DNA of 26,052 nucleotides, taken from NCBI GenBank assembly GCA_002435955.1, contig DIWZ01000033.1:1-26052 (forward strand). Reading direction: 5' to 3'. Under the pieces are notes generated by a model that was not told the origin of the DNA, made no database searches, and saw only the letters and a program-made list of their open reading frames with translations. Source of the DNA: Pelobacter sp. UBA6093 (GTDB lineage: Bacteria > Desulfobacterota > Desulfuromonadia > Desulfuromonadales > Syntrophotaleaceae). The position numbers and the translations under genes are program-made. Shown in pieces: positions 14,933 through 23,214 of this stretch (the stretch's first letter is position 1; each line of letters starts with the position of its first letter).

Positions 14933-17274
14933 GTGCCCTTCTCCAGGGCTGCGGCCAGCACGTCCTCCACCCGATCGGCAAACACCAGTTGCAGGCGGCG
15001 GCGCAGGGAAGCCGGCACATCCACCAGGTCTTTTTCGTTGCGGCGCGGCAGCACCACGGTTTGCAGACCAGCCCGCACCGCCGCCAGCAGTTTTTCCTTG
15101 ACCCCGCCGATGGGCAACACCTGGCCGCGCAGGGTGATTTCCCCGGTCATGGCAACCTCGCGATTAACCGGTCGACCCGACAGAACCGAGACCAGCGCCG
15201 TAACCATGGTGACACCGGCACTCGGACCATCCTTGGGGATGGCTCCGGCCGGGACATGGATATGAATATCGAGGTTTTTGTGAAAATCGGCATCGATGCC
15301 CCATTGCCCGGCGTGAGAGCGAGCATAAGTCAGGGCGGCCTGGGCGCTTTCTTTCATGACCGAGCCGAGTTGTCCGGTCAGGTGAAGCTGGCCGCTGCCG
15401 GGCATGGTGCTGGCTTCGATATGCAGAATCTGCCCGCCGATCTCGGTCCAGGCCAGTCCAGTCACAACGCCGATCTCGTGTTCGCCAAGCTTGTCATCAT
15501 CGAGATAGCGGGGAGGTCCCAGGTAGCCGGCTACCGTCCCGCCGGTGATCCGCACGGCACGCAAATCGTTTTCGGCCCTGCGACGGGCCACCTTGCGGCA
15601 GATGCTGCCGATTTCGCGCTCCAGATTGCGCAGGCCGGCCTCGGCAGTGTATTCCGTGATCACCTTCAGCAGCGCATTGCGGGAAAAAGCCAGATCGTTT
15701 TCCTGCAAACCGGTAGCCTCCAGCTGCCGGGGGACCAGATAGCGCCGGGCAATCGCCAGTTTTTGTTCGGTACTGTAACCGGCCAGGTGGATAACCTCGA
15801 GACGGTCCCGCAGAGCCGATGGCACATTGTCAAGAACGTTGGCCGTGGCGACGAACATAACCTTGGAAAGATCATAAGGCAGGTTGATGTAATGGTCGGA
15901 GAAGGCATGATTCTGCTCCGGATCGAGCAACTCCAGCAACGCGGCCGAAGGGTCGCCGCGAAAATCGGCGCCGCCGACCTTGTCCAGTTCGTCCAGCATG
16001 AATACCGGATTGTTGCTGCCGGCCTGTTTCATCCCCTGAATGATGCGCCCGGGCAATGCGCCGACATAGGTACGCCGGTGCCCGCGGATCTCCGCTTCGT
16101 CGCGCAATCCACCCAGAGATACCCGGACAAACTTGCGTCCCAGGGCACGCGCGATCGATTTGCCCAGACTGGTCTTGCCGACTCCGGGCGGCCCGACAAA
16201 ACACAGAATCGGACCTTTGAGCTTCTTTTTAAGCTTGCATACCGCCAGAAATTCAAGGATACGCTCTTTAACCTTTTCCAGATCGTAATGATCCTCGTCA
16301 AGGATGGCATGGGCCACGGACAGATCGATGCTGTCACGCGTGCCGCGCTGCCAGGGCAATTCCGCCAGCCACTCCAGGTAGGTTCGCAGCATGGCATATT
16401 CTGCCGCCTCGATAGGCATGGTTTCCAGGCGCCGCAACTGCTTGTGCGCTTCCTTGCCGATCTCGGCAGGCAGCTTGGCCTTGTCGAGCTGGGCCCGCAG
16501 TTCCAGCAGATCTTCCGCCTTGGCATCGGCTTCGCCCAATTCGGACTGAATGGCGCGCAACTGCTCACGCAGGAAGTATTCCCGCTGCGACCGACTCATC
16601 TCTTCGCGGGCCTGATTCTGGATACGATGCTGCATGCTGGCCAGTTCCAGCTCCTTGGCCAGCAGCTCCTTGACGCGTTGCAGGCGTTCGATGGGATCGA
16701 TCTCTTCCAGCAGTTGCTGGGCAATGGCAACTTTCAGTCCGAGGTTGCTGGCCACCACATCGGCCAGACTGCCGGGATCATCGATGTTTTCCACCGCTAC
16801 CAGCACTTCGTTGGACAAAACACGCCCCATGCCCTGTAATTCCGTCAACTGTTCACGCACGGTGCGCAACAACGCTACGACTTCCATCGGCAGTTCTGCC
16901 AGTTGCGGCTCCTCCATCGCTTCGATGCTCACGGAGAAACAGGGGCTGGTGGCGAGGAATTGCTCAATGCGCCCCTTGATAAGCCCCTGTACCAGAATCT
17001 TGCTGCGCCCATCGGGCATTTTGAGCACTCGCATGATCATGCCGACACAACCCACCGGATAAATGTCATCGGCGTCGGGGTCTTCCTGCCCCAGATCCTT
17101 CTGGGACGCCAGCATGATCAACCGGTCCCCCGCCAGGGCCTGCTCCACGGCGGCCAGGGACTGGCTACGGCCGATAAACAGCGGCAGGATCATATGCGGA
17201 AAGATCACCGCATCCCGCACAGGCAACAGGGGCAGACGGTCGGGAAGCTCAAAGTCTCGGGCGAATGGTTGCAA
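14929..17274 (-). CDS. lon: ATP-dependent protease Lon
   Basis: Lon degrades misfolded and regulatory proteins in the cytoplasm. This 781-residue protein has the N-terminal LAN substrate domain (about 10-200) and a coiled helical region. The AAA+ module has Walker A GPPGVGKT (361-368) and Walker B VFMLDE (424-429). The C-terminal serine-lysine protease has S685 in KDGPSAG and K726 in GGVKEKL. I place the start at TTG 17274: AAGGAG lies six bases ahead and the product then begins directly before the LAN domain. The longer frame from 17355 also opens with TTG, lacks such a site and adds a Cys-rich tail unlike Lon. A heat-shock-type promoter lies upstream, and thiL is coupled downstream. Confidence 0.97.
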   Translation of the reverse strand: MQPFARDFELPDRLPLLPVRDAVIFPHMILPLFIGRSQSLAAVEQALAGDRLIMLASQKDLGQEDPDADDIYPVGCVGMIMRVLKMPDGRSKILVQGLIKGRIEQFLATSPCFSVSIEAMEEPQLAELPMEVVALLRTVREQLTELQGMGRVLSNEVLVAVENIDDPGSLADVVASNLGLKVAIAQQLLEEIDPIERLQRVKELLAKELELASMQHRIQNQAREEMSRSQREYFLREQLRAIQSELGEADAKAEDLLELRAQLDKAKLPAEIGKEAHKQLRRLETMPIEAAEYAMLRTYLEWLAELPWQRGTRDSIDLSVAHAILDEDHYDLEKVKERILEFLAVCKLKKKLKGPILCFVGPPGVGKTSLGKSIARALGRKFVRVSLGGLRDEAEIRGHRRTYVGALPGRIIQGMKQAGSNNPVFMLDELDKVGGADFRGDPSAALLELLDPEQNHAFSDHYINLPYDLSKVMFVATANVLDNVPSALRDRLEVIHLAGYSTEQKLAIARRYLVPRQLEATGLQENDLAFSRNALLKVITEYTAEAGLRNLEREIGSICRKVARRRAENDLRAVRITGGTVAGYLGPPRYLDDDKLGEHEIGVVTGLAWTEIGGQILHIEASTMPGSGQLHLTGQLGSVMKESAQAALTYARSHAGQWGIDADFHKNLDIHIHVPAGAIPKDGPSAGVTMVTALVSVLSGRPVNREVAMTGEITLRGQVLPIGGVKEKLLAAVRAGLQTVVLPRRNEKDLVDVPASLRRRLQLVFADRVEDVLAAALEKGT

Positions 17275-17380
17275 AGCTTGCTCCTTGTGAGGGTTCTGAT
17301 TGCGGATAAAAAGCGGCAACCCCTGATCGTTACAACAGCATACATCGCTGCGCAACGACCATCATTGGTTTTTATACATC

Positions 17381-17409
17381 ATGGGTAACAGCGGCGCGGC
17401 TGTCAAGGG
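17381..17409 (-). promoter_or_regulatory. Sigma-32 (RpoH)-like heat-shock promoter of lon
   Basis: On the - strand, CCCTTGACA (17409-17401) and ACCCAT (17386-17381) lie 15 nt apart, measured from the CTTGAC hexamer. This fits the RpoH pattern CTTGAA, 13-17 nt, CCCCAT. The -35 part overlaps the stop codon of the NRDE gene. The leader to TTG 17274 would be about 100 nt. lon is a classic sigma-32 target, which supports the call. A sigma-70 reading (TTGACA to TATAAA, 24 nt apart) has bad spacing. Confidence 0.55.
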
Positions 17410-18167
17410 ACCACGGAAAAACCAAACCGGCTTTCACCCTCGATCCTGCCGTCCGCTCCAAAGCGCCGCTCCGCCATGCTGACATGGCCGTCCTGCCCGA
17501 TCAGCAACAGGGTCGAACAGCGGGTTCCGTAGCCGGGCAGCTGCACGAAGATCGCGCCAAGAGCCCGCTCCAGACCGGGATCGAGACCGGTTTCCGGCAA
17601 ACTTCGGGTGGTTGGGAGGCGCCGGTCGGACAACACTTCCCAGAGGTGATCAAGCTTGAAATCAGGTCGTGCCAACACCGCTTTGAACTGCAGTTTGGCC
17701 TGCTCCACCTTGGGCCAGGGGGTCTCCAGAAGATGATTGCCGAGGCCATAACAGCCAGGTGGGAGCAGTCGCACGCCGTCATCGCGATTGGACAAGCTGG
17801 CCAGTTCGCAACCGTCCCCGGCCAACAGGTTGAAGCCGGCGAACCGATGGCCCCACCTGGCAAGCCGGGCCAGATAACGCTGCGGAGCATCGCTACCGCG
17901 CAAAAAGCCGCTCACCAGCAGACCGCGAGAACGTCCGGCGGGGACAGGCTTCGGTTCACGCACGTTGGTCAGGGCGGCCCAGCGCCCCTGCCGGGTTACC
18001 CCCAGCCAGGTGCCGCCGCCCTGCAGATCCCGCCCGGCGAGCACCTGCGGAGCCTGAGGCCAGAATTCCGCCGCCGCCGTCGGCCGATGGTAATACTCGT
18101 CCCGATTGGCGGCCAGGACCAGGCAATAGTCGGGATGCAGGCGATGCGCCACTACGATCAGGCACAC
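17403..18167 (-). CDS. NRDE-family (TANGO2-like) protein
   Basis: This 254-residue protein belongs to the NRDE/TANGO2 family. It begins MCLIVVA, with the conserved Cys2 that is the candidate N-terminal nucleophile, and has the namesake AANRDEYYHRP with NRDE at 21-24. Other shared features are GGGTWLGVTRQGRWAALTN (about 50-68), the YGLGNHLL segment and a C-terminal TRCSTLLLI. The family is widespread; roles in haem or lipid handling have been proposed for eukaryotic relatives, and the biochemical activity is unsettled. GTG 18167 overlaps the methyltransferase end by 10 bp, with GAGG in front. Its 3' end also holds the -35 element of the lon promoter. Confidence 0.9.
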   Translation of the reverse strand: MCLIVVAHRLHPDYCLVLAANRDEYYHRPTAAAEFWPQAPQVLAGRDLQGGGTWLGVTRQGRWAALTNVREPKPVPAGRSRGLLVSGFLRGSDAPQRYLARLARWGHRFAGFNLLAGDGCELASLSNRDDGVRLLPPGCYGLGNHLLETPWPKVEQAKLQFKAVLARPDFKLDHLWEVLSDRRLPTTRSLPETGLDPGLERALGAIFVQLPGYGTRCSTLLLIGQDGHVSMAERRFGADGRIEGESRFGFSVVP

Positions 18168-18742
18168 CGTCCAACCTCTGTTGCCAGGGGCCGACGGACC
18201 ACGATACCGGCCAGGCCGCCACCGCGATGGGCCTGGTCATGACCCTCTTCATGGATCAACACTTCCCAGCCGGCAAACAACCTCGGCAACTCGCCGAGAT
18301 CCAGGGAAAAGTCAGGATTGCCCGGCCCACCGGGAAAGTCTCCCGCATGGCTGAAGGTTCGTACCACCGCCACGCCGCCAGGCCGCACCAGCCGTTGTAA
18401 TTCCGGCAGCAAGGAACGCTGCAGATAAAAGAACTGCACCACCACGTCGAACGGAGGCAGCGCCAGTTGCGGCATGCGCTCCAGGTCCTGTTGCAACAGT
18501 GTGATCTGAAGCCCCCGCCTCTGCGCTTCGGCGGCCAATTGCGCCAACCCTTCGCCGGAGGCGTCGATGGCCGTCACCGCATAGCCGCGTTCAGCCAGAA
18601 ACAACGCGTTGCGGCCGCGACCGCAGGCCAGATCCAGCACGCTCCCGGTGGGCAACAGTGGCATAACCTTGAGTAGCCAGGGATCGGGGTGCAGGACGTT
18701 GCTTTCCCTCTCATGCCAGATTTTATTCCAATCGTTGGCCAT
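18158..18742 (-). CDS. Class I SAM-dependent methyltransferase (TehB-like)
   Basis: This 194-residue soluble enzyme has motif I VLDLACGRGRNALFLA (35-50), an acidic end of strand 2 at TAID (57-60), a motif near QQDLERM (84-90) and FFYLQRSLLP (104-113). The start NDWNKIWHERE and this layout resemble the TehB/thiopurine-methyltransferase-like group, which methylates small molecules, including oxyanions in some members. The substrate cannot be given. ATG 18742 lies 47 bp after hldD, and its end overlaps the NRDE gene by 10 bp, so the two are coupled. Confidence 0.88.
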   Translation of the reverse strand: MANDWNKIWHERESNVLHPDPWLLKVMPLLPTGSVLDLACGRGRNALFLAERGYAVTAIDASGEGLAQLAAEAQRRGLQITLLQQDLERMPQLALPPFDVVVQFFYLQRSLLPELQRLVRPGGVAVVRTFSHAGDFPGGPGNPDFSLDLGELPRLFAGWEVLIHEEGHDQAHRGGGLAGIVVRRPLATEVGRCA

Positions 18743-18789
18743 GGATTAAATGCCTCTAGTTATTGAACCCTGCAGGGGGCGCAAAACGA

Positions 18790-19737
18790 TCAATTCTGCT
18801 GCAACCATGCCATGTAGCGGGCCACGCCCTCTTCCACGCTGAGGAATTGTCCGTCAAACCCGGCATCACGCAGACGGGTCAGATCCGCCTCGGTAAAACT
18901 CTGGTAATGCCCTTTGAGATGCTCAGGAAAAGGTACGTATTGCAGTTCGCCTTTGCCGTGAGCCGCCAGCACCGATTGAGCCACATCGTTGAAGGTCTGA
19001 CTGCGACCGGTGCCGACATTGTAAAGTCCCGACACCTGCGGATGGTCGAGAAACCAGAGGTTGACATCGACCACATCGCCGACATAGATGAAATCGCGCC
19101 GCTGCTCGCCATCGCCATAGCCGTTGCAGCCTTCAAACAGTTTGACACGACCGTCCTTGAGCAACTGGTTACGCAGGTGGAAAGCGACGCTGGCCATACT
19201 CCCCTTGTGCTGCTCGCGGGGACCGTAGACGTTGAAGTAGCGAAACCCTGCCACCTGGCTGTCGGCCTGTGGCAGAAAACGCCGCACATACTGGTCGAAC
19301 AATACTTTGGAGTAACCGTAGACGTTGAGGGGTCGCTCGAACTGCGGCTCTTCGCGAAACACCTGGCCACCGCCGTAGGTCGCCGCGCTGGAGGCATACA
19401 AAAAGGGGATGCGCCGCTCCAGGCAGTAGTGCAGCAGGGTTTTGGAGTAGGCGAAGTTGGTTTCCATCATGAAGCGGCCGTCCCACTCGGTGGTGGTGGA
19501 ACAGGCGCCCTGATGGATGATGGCTTCGATCCGGCCGCCAAAACTGTCGCCGGATTTGATGCGCTCCAGAAATTCGTTTTTATCCAGATAGTCGTACAGT
19601 CGTGCATCGGCGATATTGGCGAATTTGGTGCCGTCGGTCAGATCGTCGACGACCAGAATATCCTCACGTCCGCGGGCATTGAGAGCCTGCACGATATTGC
19701 TGCCGATAAAACCGGCCCCGCCGGTGACTATAAGCAT
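18790..19737 (-). CDS. hldD: ADP-L-glycero-D-manno-heptose 6-epimerase HldD
   Basis: HldD makes ADP-L-glycero-D-manno-heptose, the precursor of the LPS inner core. This 315-residue extended SDR shows NADP-binding GGAGFIG (6-12), the family-specific DDLTDGTKFANI (31-42), GACSTTTEWDG (77-87), FLYASSAATYGGG (112-124), the catalytic YGYSK (Y140, K144) and RRDFIYVGD. I chose ATG 19737 because AAGGAG lies nine bases ahead and MLIVTGGAGF is the normal N-terminus; an open frame up to 19830 carries an unrelated basic tail. No other heptose or LPS genes are adjacent. It shows that the host makes heptose-containing LPS. Confidence 0.97.
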   Translation of the reverse strand: MLIVTGGAGFIGSNIVQALNARGREDILVVDDLTDGTKFANIADARLYDYLDKNEFLERIKSGDSFGGRIEAIIHQGACSTTTEWDGRFMMETNFAYSKTLLHYCLERRIPFLYASSAATYGGGQVFREEPQFERPLNVYGYSKVLFDQYVRRFLPQADSQVAGFRYFNVYGPREQHKGSMASVAFHLRNQLLKDGRVKLFEGCNGYGDGEQRRDFIYVGDVVDVNLWFLDHPQVSGLYNVGTGRSQTFNDVAQSVLAAHGKGELQYVPFPEHLKGHYQSFTEADLTRLRDAGFDGQFLSVEEGVARYMAWLQQN

Positions 19738-19839
19738 AAATGGTTTCTCCTTGTGTTTGGCATTTGGTCGGCAAACAGCCGATCGGTCTTCTGGTTTTCT
19801 AGCATGCGGTTTACGGTGGTGCAAGCACAAAGCGGTCCC

Positions 19840-22383
19840 TTACACAGACTCCCGCAACCGCTGGTCGCCGGCCACCAGAAACGCCTTCAACGCTTCCATG
19901 ACCTCCTCCGTCCGCCCCTTTGCCAGGGGCACATCGGGCAGGGAACGTAAAAAAATTCGCCCATAACCTTTGTTAACCACCCGGCTGTCGAGGATCAGCA
20001 CCACGCCTCGATCCTCGCGATGCCGGATCAGGCGCCCGAACCCCTGCTTGAACTTGATAACCGCCTGGGGCACGGTGTATTGCATAAAGGGATCCCCGCC
20101 GGCCGCCGATATTGCCTCGGCTCGGGCTTCCAGTACCGGTTCCGTGGGGACCTTGAACGGTAATCGGGTGATGACCACCTGTTCCAGAGCGCGCCCCGGC
20201 ACATCAACCCCCTCCCAGAAGGAATCGGTGGCGAACAGCACGCTGGTCTCATCCTCGGCGAAGGTCTTGAGCAGGCGATGGCGATTGGCCTCGCCCTGGC
20301 GCAGGCAACGATAACCGCGAGCCTGCAGTACCGGGGCCAACTCCCCGTGTACCTGGCGCAACAGTCCGTAAGCGGTAAACAGAGCAAAAGTACGGCCATC
20401 GGCCGCCACCACGGCGCGTTCCACCAGATCGCGAACCATGGTGGGATACCCGGAGCGGCCCGGTTCCGGCACATCGGTCGGCACCACCACCAACGCCTGG
20501 CTGGCGAAATCGAAAGGTGAGTGGAGCAGCAGTTCCCGCACCCGGCCGGGCTCGACCCGGTCGAGGCCCACACGGCTTTTCAGGTATTGAAACGATTCCC
20601 CCACCGCCAGTGTGGCGCTGGTCAACACCACGCTGCGAAACCGCTCGTAAAGCCCCTCCTTGAGTTGCTCGGCGACCTCCAGTGGGGCTGTACACAAACG
20701 GGTAATCACACCTTGGCCGCGACCGACGCGCCCCTCCACCACCTCGAACCAGGCGCAGGTGCGGTCGTCTCGGGAAATAAAAAATCTCAGATCGCCGGCA
20801 ATGCCGGCCAGCCGATCAGCAACCCCGCGCAGATCGATCAGGGGCGAAATCAATTTGTCCGCCACCGCTTCTGGTAATTTCTCGCTATCCTTGAGCAGGG
20901 ATTCCAGATCACCTGCCAGGGTCGCGCTGGCATTGGCCAGATCACGGATACGCTCGACAGCAGAGGGCCAGAAGTCGCCGGCGGTCAGTTCCGGGATCAC
21001 CCGCCGGCGCAGTTCATCCTGCCCGACGCCGGTACCGCAGGCTGCGGCCAGATCCATCCCCACCCCCTCGAGGGTCTGCAGGGCCTGCTCGTAAAGCGCG
21101 TGACTGCCGGCCGACAACACTTCGACGGCTTCGTAACAACGCCGGTACAGAACATCCTCCGTATCCGGCAGTTCCCGCGCCAGCAGGTTGATGAATCGCG
21201 GCAGCAGACCCTTGTCCGGCTTGCGGGGGTGGCGCAATTTGCCCAGTACCCGGGCAAAGGCATACCGCGTGACCTGCGAAGCAAAATAGTGGGTCGCGAC
21301 GTCCTCGAGATGGTGCGCTTCATCGAGCACAATGCGATCGAACGGCGGCAGCACGGCAGCGGTGCTGTAATTGTCGGTCTGATGACGCAGGGCCAGATCC
21401 GACAGCAGCAGAGCATGGTTGACCACCAGCAGATCGGCCTGAGCGGCCTGGCGACGGGCTTTGTGGAAAAAACAGGCCCCGTAATGACTGCAACGCACCC
21501 GCGCACACTGGTCGGCTTCACAGCGCACTTCCTCCCACACCTCGAGGCGCGGCAGGAAGGTCAATTCCTCGCGCGACCCCTCATGGGTGGCGCCCGCCCA
21601 CTCCAGAATGGCCCCAAGTTCGGCGCTCGATTCATCGTCGAACAGTCCCGGTTCCATCCGCGCCGTCTCCGCCCGCCGTCGGCACAGATAATTGTTGCGC
21701 CCCTTGACCAGCACCGCGCGAAACTCCAGGCCGGCAGCCCGTTGCAAAAACGGCAGATCCTTGCGGATCAGCTGCTCCTGCAGGTTGATGGTGTTGGTGG
21801 ACACCACCACCCGCTCTTCGTTGGCCAAGGCCCAGAGCAGAGCCGGGACCAGATAAGCCAGACTCTTGCCGGTGCCGGTGCCGGCTTCGATAACCGCCAA
21901 CTGGTCGCGATTGAACGCCTCTCCGACGGCAAATGCCATGCGCAGCTGCTCGGGCCGCTCTTCGTAGCCGGGCAGGGTTTTGGCCACCACCCCCGTGGGA
22001 CCGAGCAGGGCGTCAATTTTCTCCGGCGCAAGGTGATGCGGCTGTCGCGGAGCAAAGGGTTCCACTACTTTATAAACATGTTCCACAGGGTTATCCACAA
22101 CCAGAAATCCGACCCCTTGAGACCCGAGCCGCGAGGCAATCTCCAGATCCGCCATCGAGGGTTCCAGGCAGGCCGATGGATGGTTGTGGATAACAACATC
22201 CCCGTAGCGGCATTCCTGTACAATAGCCGGCACCGCACTGCCGTTGCCACGCGCCAGAACCCGCACCCGGGTAACCCGCAGGTCACTGTCGGTGCGCCCG
22301 TGAAAAAACACCTCCCGGCCGCCGGCCTCGGCTATAGCCTGGCGCATACTGTCGATAACCGGCGCTGTGAAGGTCTTTTCCAT
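19840..22383 (-). CDS. JAMM/RadC-like domain fused to DinG/XPD-type Fe-S helicase
   Basis: Residues 150-847 of this 847-residue protein form a DinG-family superfamily-2 helicase. Walker A is GTGTGKS (168-174). The 4Fe-4S ligands are C234, C293, C298 and C304, with the Cx4Cx5C spacing of DinG; C288 is extra. The DEAH box is at 354-357, the C-terminal motif VI is QGFGRLIR, and there is a TDSFWEGVDVPG segment. Residues 1-115 form a separate JAB/RadC-like domain with an exact zinc motif HxHx7SxxD (H66, H68, S76, D79) and E24 as a possible catalytic Glu. The likely role is DNA repair or resolution of R-loops or replication forks; the JAMM domain may be a protease, a DNA-binding module or a relic. 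GGGGAG precedes ATG 22383. Confidence 0.93.
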   Translation of the reverse strand: MEKTFTAPVIDSMRQAIAEAGGREVFFHGRTDSDLRVTRVRVLARGNGSAVPAIVQECRYGDVVIHNHPSACLEPSMADLEIASRLGSQGVGFLVVDNPVEHVYKVVEPFAPRQPHHLAPEKIDALLGPTGVVAKTLPGYEERPEQLRMAFAVGEAFNRDQLAVIEAGTGTGKSLAYLVPALLWALANEERVVVSTNTINLQEQLIRKDLPFLQRAAGLEFRAVLVKGRNNYLCRRRAETARMEPGLFDDESSAELGAILEWAGATHEGSREELTFLPRLEVWEEVRCEADQCARVRCSHYGACFFHKARRQAAQADLLVVNHALLLSDLALRHQTDNYSTAAVLPPFDRIVLDEAHHLEDVATHYFASQVTRYAFARVLGKLRHPRKPDKGLLPRFINLLARELPDTEDVLYRRCYEAVEVLSAGSHALYEQALQTLEGVGMDLAAACGTGVGQDELRRRVIPELTAGDFWPSAVERIRDLANASATLAGDLESLLKDSEKLPEAVADKLISPLIDLRGVADRLAGIAGDLRFFISRDDRTCAWFEVVEGRVGRGQGVITRLCTAPLEVAEQLKEGLYERFRSVVLTSATLAVGESFQYLKSRVGLDRVEPGRVRELLLHSPFDFASQALVVVPTDVPEPGRSGYPTMVRDLVERAVVAADGRTFALFTAYGLLRQVHGELAPVLQARGYRCLRQGEANRHRLLKTFAEDETSVLFATDSFWEGVDVPGRALEQVVITRLPFKVPTEPVLEARAEAISAAGGDPFMQYTVPQAVIKFKQGFGRLIRHREDRGVVLILDSRVVNKGYGRIFLRSLPDVPLAKGRTEEVMEALKAFLVAGDQRLRESV

Positions 22384-22430
22384 GCCATGCTCCCCGGGGG
22401 ACTGTCGGACTGTTCGGATTCAAGCAAAAA

Positions 22431-22487
22431 GTCAGCCTCAACCAACACACCATTATAGGGAAGCATGCTTTAAAAAGAAAGGCTGAC
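22431..22487. repeat. Inverted repeat flanking the helicase promoter
   Basis: GTCAGCCT (22431-22438) and AGGCTGAC (22480-22487) are exact inverted copies. They bracket the -10/-35 region and the inner palindrome AAGCATGCTT (22461-22470). The symmetric layout could be a regulator binding site or a stem; the repressor is not known. Confidence 0.45.
22452..22480 (-). promoter_or_regulatory. Candidate promoter of the JAMM-helicase gene
   Basis: A perfect -10 TATAAT lies on the - strand (22457-22452). A weak -35 TTTCTT (22480-22475) sits 17 bp upstream. The spacer contains the perfect palindrome AAGCATGCTT (22461-22470), placed like an operator. The leader would be about 60 nt to ATG 22383. Confidence 0.45.
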
Positions 22488-22520
22488 AAGGATTGTTTAG
22501 GCTGCCCAGCGCGTCGACAT

Positions 22521-22548
22521 TTGACAGCTCATGCCGAAATGCTACATT
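22521..22548 (+). promoter_or_regulatory. Sigma-70-type promoter of the doxX-like gene
   Basis: A perfect -35 TTGACA (22521-22526) and a -10 TACATT (22543-22548, 4 of 6) are 16 bp apart. Transcription would begin near 22555, giving a leader of about 54 nt. It is divergent from the helicase promoter. Confidence 0.65.
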
Positions 22549-22608
22549 TCTAAAAAGAATTGCATTGGTGGATTCTTTATTGCGTCACCCCAATCATGGA
22601 GGACACAC

Positions 22609-23049
22609 ATGTTTCGAGCCTTGTGCGCAACGAATAACGATACCGGCAGCCTGATTTTGCGGGTGATTCTGGGCGGGGTATTTTTTCCCCATGGCGCCCA
22701 GAAAGCCCTGGCGTGGTTCGGCGGCAACGGTCCTGCGAAGACCGTTGAATTTTTCAACCAGGCCTTTGGGGTGCCCGCACCGCTTGCGTACCTGGTCATC
22801 GCTGCGGAATTTCTCGGTGGCATCGCCCTCATCCTGGGACTGCTGACCCGCTTCGCCGCCTTCGGCATATTTGCCGTCATGGCGGGCGCCATCTATCTGG
22901 TCCACTGGCAAAACGGGTTTTTTATGAACTGGTCCGGCACTCAACAAGGCGAAGGCATCGAATACCACCTGCTGGCCATGGCCATGGCCTTGGCGCTGAT
23001 GGTGCAGGGGGGCGGCCGTGCCTCCCTCGACCGGTTGCTGATTCGATAA
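22609..23049 (+). CDS. DoxX-family membrane protein
   Basis: This 146-residue protein has four predicted membrane helices (about 13-30, 58-78, 82-100 and 119-135). The family pattern HGAQKALAWFGGNG (28-41) follows helix 1, then EFLGGIALILGLLTR (67-81). DoxX/DoxD-like proteins are poorly characterised; some are quinone- or thiosulfate-linked subunits, others relate to oxidative stress. I chose ATG 22609 because GGAGG (22598-22602) precedes it at ideal spacing; an open frame from 22531 would span its own promoter. It is monocistronic, between its own promoter and a strong terminator. Confidence 0.9.
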   Translation: MFRALCATNNDTGSLILRVILGGVFFPHGAQKALAWFGGNGPAKTVEFFNQAFGVPAPLAYLVIAAEFLGGIALILGLLTRFAAFGIFAVMAGAIYLVHWQNGFFMNWSGTQQGEGIEYHLLAMAMALALMVQGGGRASLDRLLIR

Positions 23050-23070
23050 TAAAGAGGGTTTAACATAACG

Positions 23071-23104
23071 AGCCCCGCAGTCCTGAGATGACTGCGGGGC
23101 TTTT
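23071..23104 (+). terminator. Rho-independent terminator of the doxX-like gene
   Basis: A perfect 12-bp stem, AGCCCCGCAGTC (23071-23082) with GACTGCGGGGCT (23090-23101), has a 7-nt loop and ends in TTTT. It lies 21 bp after the stop. Confidence 0.92.
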
Positions 23105-23164
23105 GCATGGGTAAAAAGGCCACCTTGACTTGCTCTTCCCACCCCCGATAAACTCCCAGGATCG

Positions 23165-23189
23165 GGGCTCGGTGAGGAGCCCTTTTGTT
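23165..23189 (+). terminator. Hairpin plus T tract in the leader of the IscU-like gene
   Basis: GGGCTC (23165-23170) pairs with GAGCCC (23177-23182) around a 6-nt loop, followed by TTTTGTT. It lies only about 25 bp before ATG 23215 and after the doxX terminator. It could be a second terminator or an attenuator controlling the scaffold gene. No leader peptide was recognised. Confidence 0.45.
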
Positions 23190-23214
23190 ACAGGTTTCCT
23201 CAGGAGGCTGCGCT

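Noticed and set aside
14989..16839. 616-codon open frame on the + strand
   Set aside because: It is antisense to lon, whose protein matches the family along its length. The product is low-complexity (Gln/Gly/His-rich) and has no domain.
18763..19950. 395-codon open frame on the + strand
   Set aside because: It is antisense to hldD, which is unambiguous.
21100..22458. 452-codon open frame on the + strand
   Set aside because: It is antisense to the DinG-type helicase. The open frame is an effect of GC-rich codons and has no ribosome site or motif.
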